Positions 45,417-53,938 of a stretch of DNA of 64,000 nt are shown in pieces. Source of the stretch: JAFGPS01 sp964628465 (GTDB lineage Bacteria > Planctomycetota > Phycisphaerae > Sedimentisphaerales > Anaerobacaceae); contig CAZVOA010000008.1 of NCBI GenBank assembly GCA_964628465.1, positions 45,714 to 109,713 of the forward strand, written 5' to 3'. Under the pieces are notes generated by a model. The model was not told the origin of the DNA. It did no database searches and was given only the letters and a program-made list of their open reading frames with translations. The first letter of the stretch is position 1. The number at the start of each line of letters is the position of its first letter. Position numbers and translations under genes: made by a program.

Positions 45417-46556
45417 TTAAATTATTAAATATTTTTCAGCTTTCTCTAATCTCAAGCCTGCTTTGCCGACCTGTTCAATTCTGCTTATAGGCGAAATCTT
45501 ACGTTCTTTTATAATTCTATCCACGGTAATTGGTCCCAGTCCGGGTACTTTTAATAGAGTAAATTTCGAGGCTTTGTTAATATCTACAGGAAACATTTCG
45601 GGATGCGATTTTGCCCATATTTCTTTTGGATCGGTATTTAAGGCAAGATTCCCATCTTTCTCAAACATAATATCAGATTCTTTGAAACCGTACTTACGAA
45701 GCAGAAAATCAACCTGGTATAACCTATGTTCACGAGTTAAGATATCAGCCGGATTTTCGAGGCCGCCGATTTCGCCTGAAATCGATTTTTCTCCAAGACC
45801 CCTCTGATAAGCACTGAAATATACCCTGTTCATATTCATTCTGTCATACAAACCGAACATATACTTCACAATTTCTTTGTCCTGCTCCCCCGCCGCTCCT
45901 ACGATAAATTGGGTTGTCTGTTTTACTCTTTCGTATCTCGAACCTTTTTGCGTGAGATTGCTGATAAGTTTCATAGGCTCGATTATATCTTTGATATAAT
46001 TTTTCTTACTCGAAAGCTTAGCCAGATTTTTCTCGCCCGGCGTTTCAATATTAAGCGAAACCGCGCTGGCGAGCGAAACAGCTTCCTCCACAGCTGCGGC
46101 GCTGGAACCGGGAATTACTTTAAGATGAATATAACCTTTAAATTTATGATTTTTTCTCAATATTCTCGCGATGGAATTTAACCTTTCCATTGTTACATCA
46201 GATGAGCCGAACACGCCGGAACTCAGAAAAAGGCCGAAAACTTTCTTCTGATTATAGTAATCCAGGAAAACTTTCGCCGTTTCTTCGGGATTCAGAGAGC
46301 ATCTTCGGATATCCATCTGCTCTCGAAGTGGACAATATTTGCAGTCATTTTTACAGACATTGGAAATAAGAGTTTTGAATAGAATGCTTTTACCGCCGTT
46401 GGGAAGCGTAACGGGATATACCCATTTGCCATCTTCACTTCGTTTGCGATTCTGGGAATCACTGCTGCCGCATGCGCACGCCAAATCGTACTGAGCATCA
46501 GTGCTGAGTATCTCAAGTTTCTTCTGTGTATCAGGTTGTGATATGATTGCAACCAT
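45417..46556 (-). CDS. Radical SAM protein, putative DNA modification/repair type (379 aa)
   Basis: The CX3CX2C cluster motif is Cys68, Cys72, Cys75 (VCKNDCKYCPLRE). The protein has an N-terminal CACGSSDSQN stretch and a C-terminal helix-hairpin-helix (FTLLKVPGLGPITVDRIIKE), a combination matching the 'putative DNA modification/repair radical SAM' family that often sits by a uracil-DNA-glycosylase-like gene. No such partner is adjacent here. AAGGA lies before the ATG. Transcribed alone. Confidence 0.87.
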   Translation of the reverse strand: MVAIISQPDTQKKLEILSTDAQYDLACACGSSDSQNRKRSEDGKWVYPVTLPNGGKSILFKTLISNVCKNDCKYCPLREQMDIRRCSLNPEETAKVFLDYYNQKKVFGLFLSSGVFGSSDVTMERLNSIARILRKNHKFKGYIHLKVIPGSSAAAVEEAVSLASAVSLNIETPGEKNLAKLSSKKNYIKDIIEPMKLISNLTQKGSRYERVKQTTQFIVGAAGEQDKEIVKYMFGLYDRMNMNRVYFSAYQRGLGEKSISGEIGGLENPADILTREHRLYQVDFLLRKYGFKESDIMFEKDGNLALNTDPKEIWAKSHPEMFPVDINKASKFTLLKVPGLGPITVDRIIKERKISPISRIEQVGKAGLRLEKAEKYLII

Positions 46557-46702
46557 TTAACCATCCTTAAATAATCAATCACCCTTTCAATATATTATCG
46601 GCTTTTTTGGTAATAGTGCAATACCATATCCTATAAATGGTTGAAATATTTCGCAAAAACACATATATTTAACAAATTGAGGTAAAGATTTTTTTGCAAA
46701 AT

Positions 46703-46816
46703 TAAATCACGCAGAGACGCTGGGACGCAGAGAAAAGATTAATAAAATACAAAAATCCTCATACTGCTGCGTAAGCAAATTCCCTGCGACCCTGCGTCTC
46801 TGAGTGAGAACAAAAA
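46703..46816. repeat. Direct repeat R3, left of the GxxExxY gene
   Basis: 114 bases from TAAATCACGCAGAGACGC to GAGAACAAAAA. The copy at 47211-47316 is nearly the same apart from about 10 extra bases here (TGGGACGCAG). Each copy has imperfect inverted ends (CACGCAGAGACGC against CCTGCGTCTCTGAGTG). It ends 10 bases before the gene's start codon. Confidence 0.9.
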
Positions 46817-46826
46817 GGTAAAACAC

Positions 46827-47213
46827 ATGCACGAAAATGAAATAGGTACTATTGTCGTTGAAGAAGCTATTGCTTTACACCAGGAGCTTGGACCAGGATT
46901 GCTGGAATTTGTTTATGAAGTCTGCTTAGCGAATGCCCTGAGTAAGCGGAACCTCATTGTAAAAAGGCAATTACCAATTCCTATTGAGTATCGAGGCATT
47001 CGTTTTGAAGAGGGTTTCCGTGCTGATATAATGGTTGAAAATAAAATATTACTCGAATTAAAGTCCGTTGAGAAGACCACAAATGTTCATCATAAACAAG
47101 TTTTTACTTATCTTCGTTTAACTAACATGAAGCTCGGATACCTGCTGAATTTTGGTGAAGCTCTGATGAAAAATGGAATACACAGAATTGTAAATGGCCT
47201 GGAAGAATATTAA
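46827..47213 (+). CDS. GxxExxY family protein, PD-(D/E)XK nuclease-like (128 aa)
   Basis: The family motif GLLEFVY is at residues 24-30. Asp67 (GFRADIMV) and Glu77-Leu-Lys79 (ILLELKS) give the D-x9-ExK core of the PD-(D/E)XK nuclease fold, so an endonuclease is likely, though activity of this family is largely unproven. AAGG stands 9 bases before the ATG. The gene is framed by two R3 repeats, and its stop codon is the first three bases of the right-hand repeat. It is the only plus-strand gene among minus-strand neighbours, as expected for an insertion. Confidence 0.85.
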   Translation: MHENEIGTIVVEEAIALHQELGPGLLEFVYEVCLANALSKRNLIVKRQLPIPIEYRGIRFEEGFRADIMVENKILLELKSVEKTTNVHHKQVFTYLRLTNMKLGYLLNFGEALMKNGIHRIVNGLEEY

Positions 47214-47316
47214 ATCATGCAGAGACGCGGAGAAAAGATTAATAAAATACAAAAATCCTCATACTGCTGCGTAAGCAAATTCCCTGCGACCCTGCGTCTC
47301 TGCGTGAGAACAAAAA
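47211..47316. repeat. Direct repeat R3, right of the GxxExxY gene
   Basis: 106 bases, same orientation and nearly identical to 46703-46816. Its first bases, TAA, serve as the stop codon of the enclosed gene. Confidence 0.9.
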
Positions 47317-47328
47317 ATTATCCGATCA

Positions 47329-48279
47329 TTAAGCTTGTTCGATTAGGTTACGTTTTTCCTGTTCGAGAATATTGTATTTTGCTTCCATTTCCCTGTAGTT
47401 ATTTTGAAGATGTAATACTACACGATTAATCCGCTTGGAAACATCAAGAACATTCTCAAGAGACCTGTTTATTTTGGACTGAACCGCCCAATCAAAAATT
47501 AAACCATCAAAAAAATAATCCGCGAATTTTGAGAAGGAGCCTATATCAATTTTTATTTCTGTGTTAGTACCTATATCAGCTAATTCTTTTTGGAAACATC
47601 GCAATTGCTGCTGAACCTGATAAGCGGCTTCCTTTGCGTCATCAATTCTCGAATGTTTGATAGCAGTTGAAATAAATCCCCCTCCAAGCATATCATAAGT
47701 ACCCCAGTTTTTTGCACTTCTAAGAGAATCTATAACTTTATCCATTCCGTGCAATGCTTTTTGGCCGGCTGCAATTGCTTCTCTGATTTCCTTTAAATCT
47801 GATTTTGTATCCGAGATGGTTTCTGCAAGTTCAAGAACTTCCTTCGATTCCGCGCTGTCACCCTGTGATATGAAACTCTCTTTCTTCTCTATGAGATTCT
47901 CGTATTTCTTGTCAAGTTCGCCAATAGATGCTATTTGAACCTTATAATTTTCAATCTCCCGTTCAAGAGCAGATACAGAATATTTACATTCATCGTATTT
48001 AAGCACGGCAGACAAGTATTCCTGTCGTTCTTTGTCAAGCCGCATATCTTTGTCGCCAAGAACAACATGAAACAAACCAGTCAAACTCAATCCTTCGAGT
48101 TTTTTTACATCATCATTTTCTTTCTTAACTGTAGAATCAAAGTTTTTGAGTTTAATTTTTTCATCATATAACATCCCTGCCGTTCTTTCTATATCAGACA
48201 TTAATTTTTGCCTGGTACGAAGTTTCTCTTTGATTTCAATCAACTCACTATTCAGTTGTGCAAAAGTTATCTCTCCCAT
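47329..48279 (-). CDS. Coiled-coil protein of unknown function (316 aa)
   Basis: Almost wholly helical and coiled coil (for example ELIEIKEKLRTRQKLMSDIE near the start and YSVSALEREIENYKVQIASI near 110), with a short non-coiled insert at about 190-210 (RSAKNWGTYDMLGGGFISTA). No signal or membrane segment, so cytoplasmic. The ATG at 48279 has AAGGA 6 bases upstream. Last gene of a four-gene set with GPP34, SPFH and NfeD proteins, suggesting a membrane-associated role. Family not recognised. Confidence 0.7.
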   Translation of the reverse strand: MGEITFAQLNSELIEIKEKLRTRQKLMSDIERTAGMLYDEKIKLKNFDSTVKKENDDVKKLEGLSLTGLFHVVLGDKDMRLDKERQEYLSAVLKYDECKYSVSALEREIENYKVQIASIGELDKKYENLIEKKESFISQGDSAESKEVLELAETISDTKSDLKEIREAIAAGQKALHGMDKVIDSLRSAKNWGTYDMLGGGFISTAIKHSRIDDAKEAAYQVQQQLRCFQKELADIGTNTEIKIDIGSFSKFADYFFDGLIFDWAVQSKINRSLENVLDVSKRINRVVLHLQNNYREMEAKYNILEQEKRNLIEQA

Positions 48280-48306
48280 AAGCAATCCTTTTTTATTTAA
48301 ACACGC

Positions 48307-49002
48307 TCAATGATGCATAGAAGCAGATGTAATTGCCGGCATCATACAGCATACCATCACAGCCGCTTGCATAGCTTCAATGGCTTGTTTTGCTGCTTTA
48401 CCCGTTATCTCTCCATTAATTATTTTTTCGATACGCTTCTTTCTTGATTTTAATTCTTTCCTGTCGAAATTTGCTCTTAAAAGACCTGCGTTATGGGCTA
48501 ATGACAAAAGGACAACTGTTCGAGGTTCTATAGCCTCTGTCTCTGTGAAAATAGCAGTCCTTAATCGTTCAAGCAGTTGCTTCTCAGGTACGGAGTTAAT
48601 CTCAGGATATATTTTTCTTGTGAATATAAGCAGAATTTTGTCTTCGTCAGCTTTCAGGATTCCCTTTTTACAAAGTTCGCTCGCTATAATATGTTTCATG
48701 TTTCTAATAGCCGCGAATTTTGAAACCCATGTTATAGCCATAGCTCTTCTTTTTGCGGCGGCAATCTTCGCAAGACACTCATCAAGAAAAGGGTCTCCAA
48801 GCGGGCTGGAATTCTGAAGTACAACAAAATCCTTTTTCCGAATTCTCTCTATTTTAATACGGTCATTAAGTAATAACTCAGCTATAGCCGCACCTCCTAT
48901 AGCGTACGGGTACATTGATCCAGATTCAATTGTTCCTTTGTCATCTCGTAATGACAACAACATAATTTCCTGATGCAGAAAAAGATTATTCGAACTTAAC
49001 AT
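48307..49002 (-). CDS. GPP34 (Golgi phosphoprotein 3-like) family protein (231 aa)
   Basis: The start LFLHQEIMLLSLRDDKGTIE followed by YPYAIGGAAIAELLLNDRIK is the GPP34 domain signature, and the rest of the 231 residues fits it (for example EPRTVVLLSLAHNAGLLRAN). The eukaryotic homologue GOLPH3 binds phosphoinositide at Golgi membranes; the bacterial role is not established. AAGGA precedes the ATG. It lies 27 bases before the coiled-coil gene and 33 after the SPFH gene. Confidence 0.9.
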   Translation of the reverse strand: MLSSNNLFLHQEIMLLSLRDDKGTIESGSMYPYAIGGAAIAELLLNDRIKIERIRKKDFVVLQNSSPLGDPFLDECLAKIAAAKRRAMAITWVSKFAAIRNMKHIIASELCKKGILKADEDKILLIFTRKIYPEINSVPEKQLLERLRTAIFTETEAIEPRTVVLLSLAHNAGLLRANFDRKELKSRKKRIEKIINGEITGKAAKQAIEAMQAAVMVCCMMPAITSASMHH

Positions 49003-49035
49003 TTTATCTTCATCCTTTGAAAATGAATGTGAATT

Positions 49036-50007
49036 TTACTTCTTATTTTTATCATCAGATACATTCAGGCTTGTTCGCTGTACTACAGATGACGCGGTTC
49101 TAATTACACCCGCTATGTCAGCAAGGTTATTTGGAATAATCATTGTATTATTTGTCTGCGCGAGTTTGCCGAATTCGTTGAGGTATTGCTCAGCGATTCG
49201 CAGGTTCACGGCGTTTATGCCGCCTTCGGCATTGATGGATTTTGCAATTTCGCGTATTCCGAGAGCGGTTGCTTCCGCTACTCTTTGAATCTCAATTGCC
49301 TTTCCTTCGGCTTCGTTTATACGTTTTTGTTTTTCACCTTCGGAACGCGCAATCATTTCCTGCCTGTCACCTTCGGCTCGATTGATTTTCGCCTGCCTGT
49401 CACCTTCTGACTCGGCAATCAACGCGCGTTTCTCACGTTCGGCACGCATCTGTTTTTCCATTGCGTCCTTAATACTCTGGGGCGGCATGATATTTTTCAC
49501 TTCGTAACGAGTGACTTTAATTCCCCACGGATCTGACGCTTTATCGACAGCTTCTACAATTACGCTGTTTATAACCTCTCTCTCCTCGAAAGTCTTGTCC
49601 AAATCAAGTTTACCCATGACGCTGCGCATCGTTGTCTGTGCCAACTGCGACGAAGCAAAAAGGTAGTTATTAATACCGTAGGAAGCCTTTTTCGGGTCGA
49701 TCACCTGCATATACAAAATGCCATCGACTTCAACTGCGATATTGTCCCTGGTTATACATGACTGAGGCATAACATCCACCGCTTGTTCCTTTAACGTGTG
49801 TTTGTAAGCGACTTTATCAATAAACGGAATCAGGATATGAAATCCCGCTTCGAGAGTTTTCGAATATTTTCCAAGACGCTCGACAATAAAGGCTTCTTTC
49901 TGCGGCACAATTCTTACCGCTTTGAAGAATGCGACTAATATAAAAAGAGTAATGCCCGCAAGAACAATTGTAATTATGATTTGACCAGAATCCATTTGTG
50001 CTAACAT
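49036..50007 (-). CDS. SPFH/Band 7 protein, QmcA/paraslipin type (323 aa)
   Basis: One N-terminal membrane helix (about 9-30) is followed by the SPFH domain (RIVPQKEAFIVERLGKYSKT, FIDKVAYKHTLKEQAVDVMP, TLGKLD-like segment VMGKLDLDKTFEEREVIN). A coiled-coil region is built of repeated R/K-A-E-G-D/E-R/K-Q units (about 195-245). AAAGGGG lies before the ATG. Such proteins form ring or cage assemblies in membrane microdomains and work with NfeD, encoded directly upstream. Confidence 0.94.
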   Translation of the reverse strand: MLAQMDSGQIIITIVLAGITLFILVAFFKAVRIVPQKEAFIVERLGKYSKTLEAGFHILIPFIDKVAYKHTLKEQAVDVMPQSCITRDNIAVEVDGILYMQVIDPKKASYGINNYLFASSQLAQTTMRSVMGKLDLDKTFEEREVINSVIVEAVDKASDPWGIKVTRYEVKNIMPPQSIKDAMEKQMRAEREKRALIAESEGDRQAKINRAEGDRQEMIARSEGEKQKRINEAEGKAIEIQRVAEATALGIREIAKSINAEGGINAVNLRIAEQYLNEFGKLAQTNNTMIIPNNLADIAGVIRTASSVVQRTSLNVSDDKNKK

Positions 50008-50046
50008 TTCTATCCCCTTTCGTAAAAATAGGTTTTTCGCTTATTG

Positions 50047-50514
50047 TTATATCGCTTTTACTTTCAACGTAAGATTTTCTTTTTTCAGAATTTCGACGCT
50101 CACGCCTTCTTCGATTTCCATATCGGCCTGAGCATTCCAGTTCGTGCCGTGAAATTCGACTTTACCGCCTTTTTTCGGAGTTATTTTTGTAACTGCTACG
50201 GCACGCTGACCAACAAATTCTTCCATATCCTTCATAAGGTCCTGCTCCATGCCTGTATGGCCATGAAAAACACCTTTAAGCCATTTCCTGAGAATCACCA
50301 GCGACAAAATCGAACTGACAAGAAAAATCAGTAGCTGCAAATTTATCGAGTCATGGACATATGAGCTGGCAAAACATAAAGCCGCTACAATCCAGGCGCC
50401 AACACCGAAGAAAAAGATAATCAAGCCCGGCAGAGTAAATTCCAATAAAAGCATTACAAGTCCGACCAGGAACCATATCAGCTCCGGCCTGAGAAATTCT
50501 TTAATAATGTCCAT
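50047..50514 (-). CDS. NfeD-like membrane protein (155 aa)
   Basis: Four hydrophobic segments (ELIWFLVGLVMLLLEFTLPG near 10 and on to about 80) are followed by a soluble OB-fold NfeD C-terminal domain (MEEFVGQRAVAVTKITPKKG, GVSVEILKKENLTLKVKAI). This is the short, protease-free type. The ATG at 50514 has GGGG 7 bases upstream. First gene of the NfeD-SPFH-GPP34-coiled-coil set, gap 39 bases. Confidence 0.92.
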   Translation of the reverse strand: MDIIKEFLRPELIWFLVGLVMLLLEFTLPGLIIFFFGVGAWIVAALCFASSYVHDSINLQLLIFLVSSILSLVILRKWLKGVFHGHTGMEQDLMKDMEEFVGQRAVAVTKITPKKGGKVEFHGTNWNAQADMEIEEGVSVEILKKENLTLKVKAI

Positions 50515-50606
50515 ATCTTTCCCCTTCATTTACAGGTTTAGTAGATTTTAAGAGACACCACTTTAACCTTCTATTCAATATACGCATGAGCATAATAAAT
50601 CTTCAT

Positions 50607-51998
50607 TTATTCGGTTTGCTTTAAAATCCAGTCTGCAATTGTTTTAAGTGCCTGCGGCGAAATTGTTTCCTCTAACTGTGCATATTCGGAAACATTACCC
50701 GTTTTAGCCTTTTGGAAAAGATGATTCAATCCGGCAAGCTCTTTTATAGTATAATTCTTATTGCCGCCTTCTTTTAACGCACTTTCAATAGCCGCCAGGT
50801 TTTCTTTCGGTGCTACCTGCAAATCCAGCGAACCATTAAGAGCCAGAACGGGACATTTTACTTTCTTCAAAGCAGGTTTCGGATCATAAGTCAGGAAAAA
50901 GCGAAACCATGGACTTAGCAACTGCTTGAGGCCATTGTCTATCAATTCCTTATTATTTCCGACTTGTTCAGCTAAAATCGCACGAACTTTTGTTTCGATT
51001 ACCTTTTCGTTCGTTTCCTTATTCAGCACATCAAATTCTTCTTTTAGGAATTTTAATTGTTTTGTGATAATTTCATCAGGTGCACCGGTACTTTTAAATA
51101 TGAGTTTGTTCTGTAAATAGAGAGTTTCTTCCCCGGTCAAACCTGTACCGGCCAGCAAAACAATAAATGACACATCACCGGATTTGTTAGCGGCTATCGG
51201 TGCGATTATTCCGCCCTCACTATGGCCAATCAGCCCGATTTTTTTAGTGTCAATTTCTTTGCGTGTTTTTAAGTAATTCACTTCGCAAATTACGTCACCG
51301 GCAAAATCCTCACTCGTGGAATTTTCAGTATTTCCAGTCGAGCCGCCTACTCCCCTGTCATCAACACGCAAAACCGCTATACCTTTGCGTGTAAAGTAAT
51401 CCGCTATAATCCAGAATGGCTTATGACCAAAAATCGTTTCGTCACGGTCTTCGGCGCCGGAGCCTGAAATTAGTATGACAGCCGGACAAGGTTTTTCCGA
51501 ACGAGGAATGGTCAATATCCCTGTCAATTTAATATTCGCTTCGGGATTTTGAATAGTTACTTCGTCCTCAATATAAGGATACGGCTTCTTCGGTTCCTGC
51601 GGACGATTCACTTTCGGAGCTTCATCGGACCGTTTCAGGACAAGAGGCAAAGACGCACCGCTTTGTTTCAACTGGCCGTCGAAGGTTCCATCAGGTTTTA
51701 ATGTCCCTTCATAACTGCCCATGATTAGTTGAACGTCAAGAGTCAGCTTGTTATTTTTGAAAGATACTTTATTAACAGGGATATCAGTCGCTCCCTGGTC
51801 AGGGCTGTCCATAGTCGCAGAAAATGAACCTTGCGCATTTTTATTGATTTTAAATACGATTCGAACTGCCCCAGTCGGAATCTCTACGGTTCCCATCCAT
51901 ATTCCCGTGATGTCCGGCTGAGCGGCTAAACTTATACCAGATTGAGTTATAATAAAAAACATCACCGCCGCGATTTGCACTCTGCATATTTTGTTCAT
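50607..51998 (-). CDS. Secreted alpha/beta hydrolase (463 aa)
   Basis: A signal peptide (IAAVMFFIITQSGISLAA) is followed by a beta-rich N-terminal domain (PDITGIWMGTVEIPTGAVRI). The alpha/beta-hydrolase part starts with the oxyanion region CPAVILISGSGAEDRDE and has DDRGVGGSTG and the nucleophile elbow GHSEGG (Ser near 266). Asp and His follow in LNGSLDLQV and GLNHLFQ. A peptidase S9/EstA-like esterase is the best match; the substrate is unknown. GGAG lies 9 bases before the ATG at 51998. Confidence 0.87.
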   Translation of the reverse strand: MNKICRVQIAAVMFFIITQSGISLAAQPDITGIWMGTVEIPTGAVRIVFKINKNAQGSFSATMDSPDQGATDIPVNKVSFKNNKLTLDVQLIMGSYEGTLKPDGTFDGQLKQSGASLPLVLKRSDEAPKVNRPQEPKKPYPYIEDEVTIQNPEANIKLTGILTIPRSEKPCPAVILISGSGAEDRDETIFGHKPFWIIADYFTRKGIAVLRVDDRGVGGSTGNTENSTSEDFAGDVICEVNYLKTRKEIDTKKIGLIGHSEGGIIAPIAANKSGDVSFIVLLAGTGLTGEETLYLQNKLIFKSTGAPDEIITKQLKFLKEEFDVLNKETNEKVIETKVRAILAEQVGNNKELIDNGLKQLLSPWFRFFLTYDPKPALKKVKCPVLALNGSLDLQVAPKENLAAIESALKEGGNKNYTIKELAGLNHLFQKAKTGNVSEYAQLEETISPQALKTIADWILKQTE

Positions 51999-52052
51999 TT
52001 TCAAATCTCCGTTTGCAAATATTATTTAATTCTAACTGCCCGATTCGTTGTT

Positions 52053-52151
52053 GTCATGCTGAACGAAGTGAAGCATCTGGCTATAGAATAAAAAGTTACA
52101 AACATTTATTTAACATTCGCTGGCCTGATCCTTCGTTTCACTCAGGATGAC
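52053..52151. repeat. Palindromic intergenic repeat, family R2 (copy 2)
   Basis: GTCATGCTGAACGAAGTGAAG at the left and TCGTTTCACTCAGGATGAC at the right are imperfect inverse copies. The whole unit aligns with the reverse complement of 23850-23958. It lies between the hydrolase gene and the YbjQ gene. Confidence 0.75.
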
Positions 52152-52162
52152 AAACCGCGGCG

Positions 52163-52477
52163 TTATTCTACAACAACGGCGGTGCCGTAAACCATTATTT
52201 CAGCGGCGCCCTGCATAATTTCCGAAGTCGAAAATCTTAAACCGATTACAGCATTTGCGCCGAGTTTTTTAGCTTCTTCGACCATTCTATCGATTGACTG
52301 TTCGCGCGATTCGGCCAGCAATTTAGTATATTCCTTCACTTCACCGCCAACGAAATTCCGAAGCCCGGCCATAATATCCCTGCCGATATGCCTTGCTCGT
52401 ATCGTATTTCCCCGAACAAGTCCGAGATGTTTGATTATATTCTTATTACATATTGTATCAGTCGTTGACAAAAGCAT
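52163..52477 (-). CDS. YbjQ family protein (UPF0145/heavy-metal-binding domain, 104 aa)
   Basis: The protein is a single YbjQ domain: LGLVRGNTIRARHIGRDIMA, then EEAKKLGANAVIGLRFSTSE and a closing EIMVYGTAVVVE, all typical. Members form pentamers; the biological role is unclear. AAGGAG precedes the ATG. Normal length for the family. Confidence 0.92.
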   Translation of the reverse strand: MLLSTTDTICNKNIIKHLGLVRGNTIRARHIGRDIMAGLRNFVGGEVKEYTKLLAESREQSIDRMVEEAKKLGANAVIGLRFSTSEIMQGAAEIMVYGTAVVVE

Positions 52478-52500
52478 TTTTTCTCCTTTTTATTTTTTTT

Positions 52501-52577
52501 AGCCACAGAGCCACAGAGGACACGGATCACACAGAGGTATTATTATTTTTTAATAAAATTTTCAACTCTCTGTGGCT
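52501..52577. repeat. Inverted repeat of the AGCCACAGAG family
   Basis: AGCCACAGAG (52501-52510) and CTCTGTGGCT (52568-52577) are perfect inverse copies 57 bases apart, with T-rich runs outside. A similar half-unit is at 30485-30513. It lies between the anti-sigma gene end and the YbjQ start and could stop transcription. Confidence 0.6.
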
Positions 52578-52583
52578 TATTTT

Positions 52584-53030
52584 TTATTTTTGAATATCTT
52601 TATATCTGTCTTTCTTCCAGAAATATAATCTTTCACGCAGGACAGATACGAACAAAATCGCCAAACCGATTACCAGTAATATGAGACCAATTTTAAGAGT
52701 GCATTCGACACCTGGATTTTTAATAACATCCTCAATCAGATGGAAACCGCCGAATATTATCAGAATAATAGCAGCTATGGAAAATATAATCCACCCGATG
52801 CCAAGCTCGATTCTGTTATAAACACCGCCCCAGTAATCCTGCCAGAGCTTTTCTTCCGGCTCTGCCAGATTCAGGTCATCTGTTATAGACTTGAGACTCT
52901 TAAATCCATCTAATTCTTTTTTGCATTCAGGGCATCCTTTAAGATGCTCTTCGAACCTTCTTTTCTGTTCAAGGTCCAGTTCGTTATCCAGGTAGCCCAT
53001 CATCACATCTTTCCAGTTATGGCATGTCAT
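52584..53030 (-). CDS. Anti-sigma factor with zinc-finger domain (148 aa)
   Basis: The N-terminal anti-sigma zinc-binding domain has His29-x3-Cys33-x2-Cys36 (EEHLKGCPECKKEL), with Cys3 near the start. Two membrane helices follow (about 77-100 and 110-130), so it should hold the sigma factor at the membrane. I chose the ATG at 53030 because GGGGG stands 9 bases before it. A longer frame to 53072 overlaps the sigma gene. It lies 16 bases after the ECF sigma gene, its expected partner. Confidence 0.88.
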   Translation of the reverse strand: MTCHNWKDVMMGYLDNELDLEQKRRFEEHLKGCPECKKELDGFKSLKSITDDLNLAEPEEKLWQDYWGGVYNRIELGIGWIIFSIAAIILIIFGGFHLIEDVIKNPGVECTLKIGLILLVIGLAILFVSVLRERLYFWKKDRYKDIQK

Positions 53031-53046
53031 TTGGCTTACCCCCTTT

Positions 53047-53745
53047 CTAATCATCAGTATCTCGTCTGTCATCCATAATCCTTCGTCCCTCGTTCGCGGA
53101 GGATGGACGAGAACTTAATATTTCTTCCAATTGCTTGCGTGCGTAATACAATCTGCTGGTTACAGTACCTTTATTGCAAAACAGGACTTTCGCCATTTCA
53201 TCATAAGACATGTTTTGAAAATGCCTCAAAACGATAACTTCCCGATGTTTCTCGTCGAGTTTCTCGATAGCCTGCCAAACCTTGTCCTTCATCTCGCTTC
53301 GTTCGGCCACTTCACCCGGCGAAAAACAATCATTCTGAGCTTCCGCTTCCGGGCATCCTTCTACATCCAAAGAAGCGGCGTTTCTGAACTTCTTTTTCCG
53401 CAGGTGGCTTATGCACAAATTCTTTAGAATCTGGTAAAACCATGGGAAAAAGCCGCACTCAGGCCTGATTTTCTTAATATTGCGAAATGCCCGAACAAAC
53501 GCTTCCTGCGATAAATCCTGTGCGTCTTCGCGGTTTCCCACGAATCCCAAGGCAATATAGTATGCATCTTTCATATACTTGTTCACTAAAACTTCAAAGG
53601 CTTTTTTTGAGCCGCGACGGCACATTTCCATCGCTTCCAGCTCTTCCGGCTCGACTGAGCTCGCCGAAGTCTGGCCCACCCTGAGTCGTTCTGATTCAGG
53701 GCCTATGCCGGGTTCGTTATTCGGTTCTACAACCAAGTCCTTCAA
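53047..53745 (-). CDS. ECF-type RNA polymerase sigma factor (232 aa)
   Basis: Region 2 is FEVLVNKYMKDAYYIALGFV with DAQDLSQEAFVRAFRNIKKI (about 48-95). Region 4 is REVIVLRHFQNMSYDEMAKV with CNKGTVTSRLYYARKQLEEI (about 165-215). A TTG start at 53745 with AGGA upstream gives a 35-residue acidic leader; a Met at residue 39 is an alternative start. It is paired with the membrane anti-sigma factor downstream. It could be the factor that reads the ECF-like promoter at 21109-21133, but this is only a guess from co-occurrence. Confidence 0.92.
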   Translation of the reverse strand: MKDLVVEPNNEPGIGPESERLRVGQTSASSVEPEELEAMEMCRRGSKKAFEVLVNKYMKDAYYIALGFVGNREDAQDLSQEAFVRAFRNIKKIRPECGFFPWFYQILKNLCISHLRKKKFRNAASLDVEGCPEAEAQNDCFSPGEVAERSEMKDKVWQAIEKLDEKHREVIVLRHFQNMSYDEMAKVLFCNKGTVTSRLYYARKQLEEILSSRPSSANEGRRIMDDRRDTDD

Positions 53746-53938
53746 ATTCGTATCCTATACAATATACGCACAATGAACAGTTTTCTTCAAATTTATCACA
53801 TTTTTGTCATAAATTTTTATATTATCCTCGCCAAAAACGCAATAAATAAATTATTTACCTCTTTTATGTTATCCTATACCAAATCAAAAATACGGCGGAG
53901 GATTGTATAACTGCAAGCTCGTTTCCAACTGCACAATA

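Noticed and set aside
46703..47316. A CRISPR array, because of the repeated units
   Set aside because: There are only two repeats of over 100 bases with a coding gene between them, not regular short spacers.
43430..48300. A polyamine or DNA-repair supercluster linking pdaD, speB, the radical SAM protein and the GxxExxY gene
   Set aside because: Gaps of over 100 bases, opposite strands and repeat insertions separate them; only pdaD and speB are convincingly linked.
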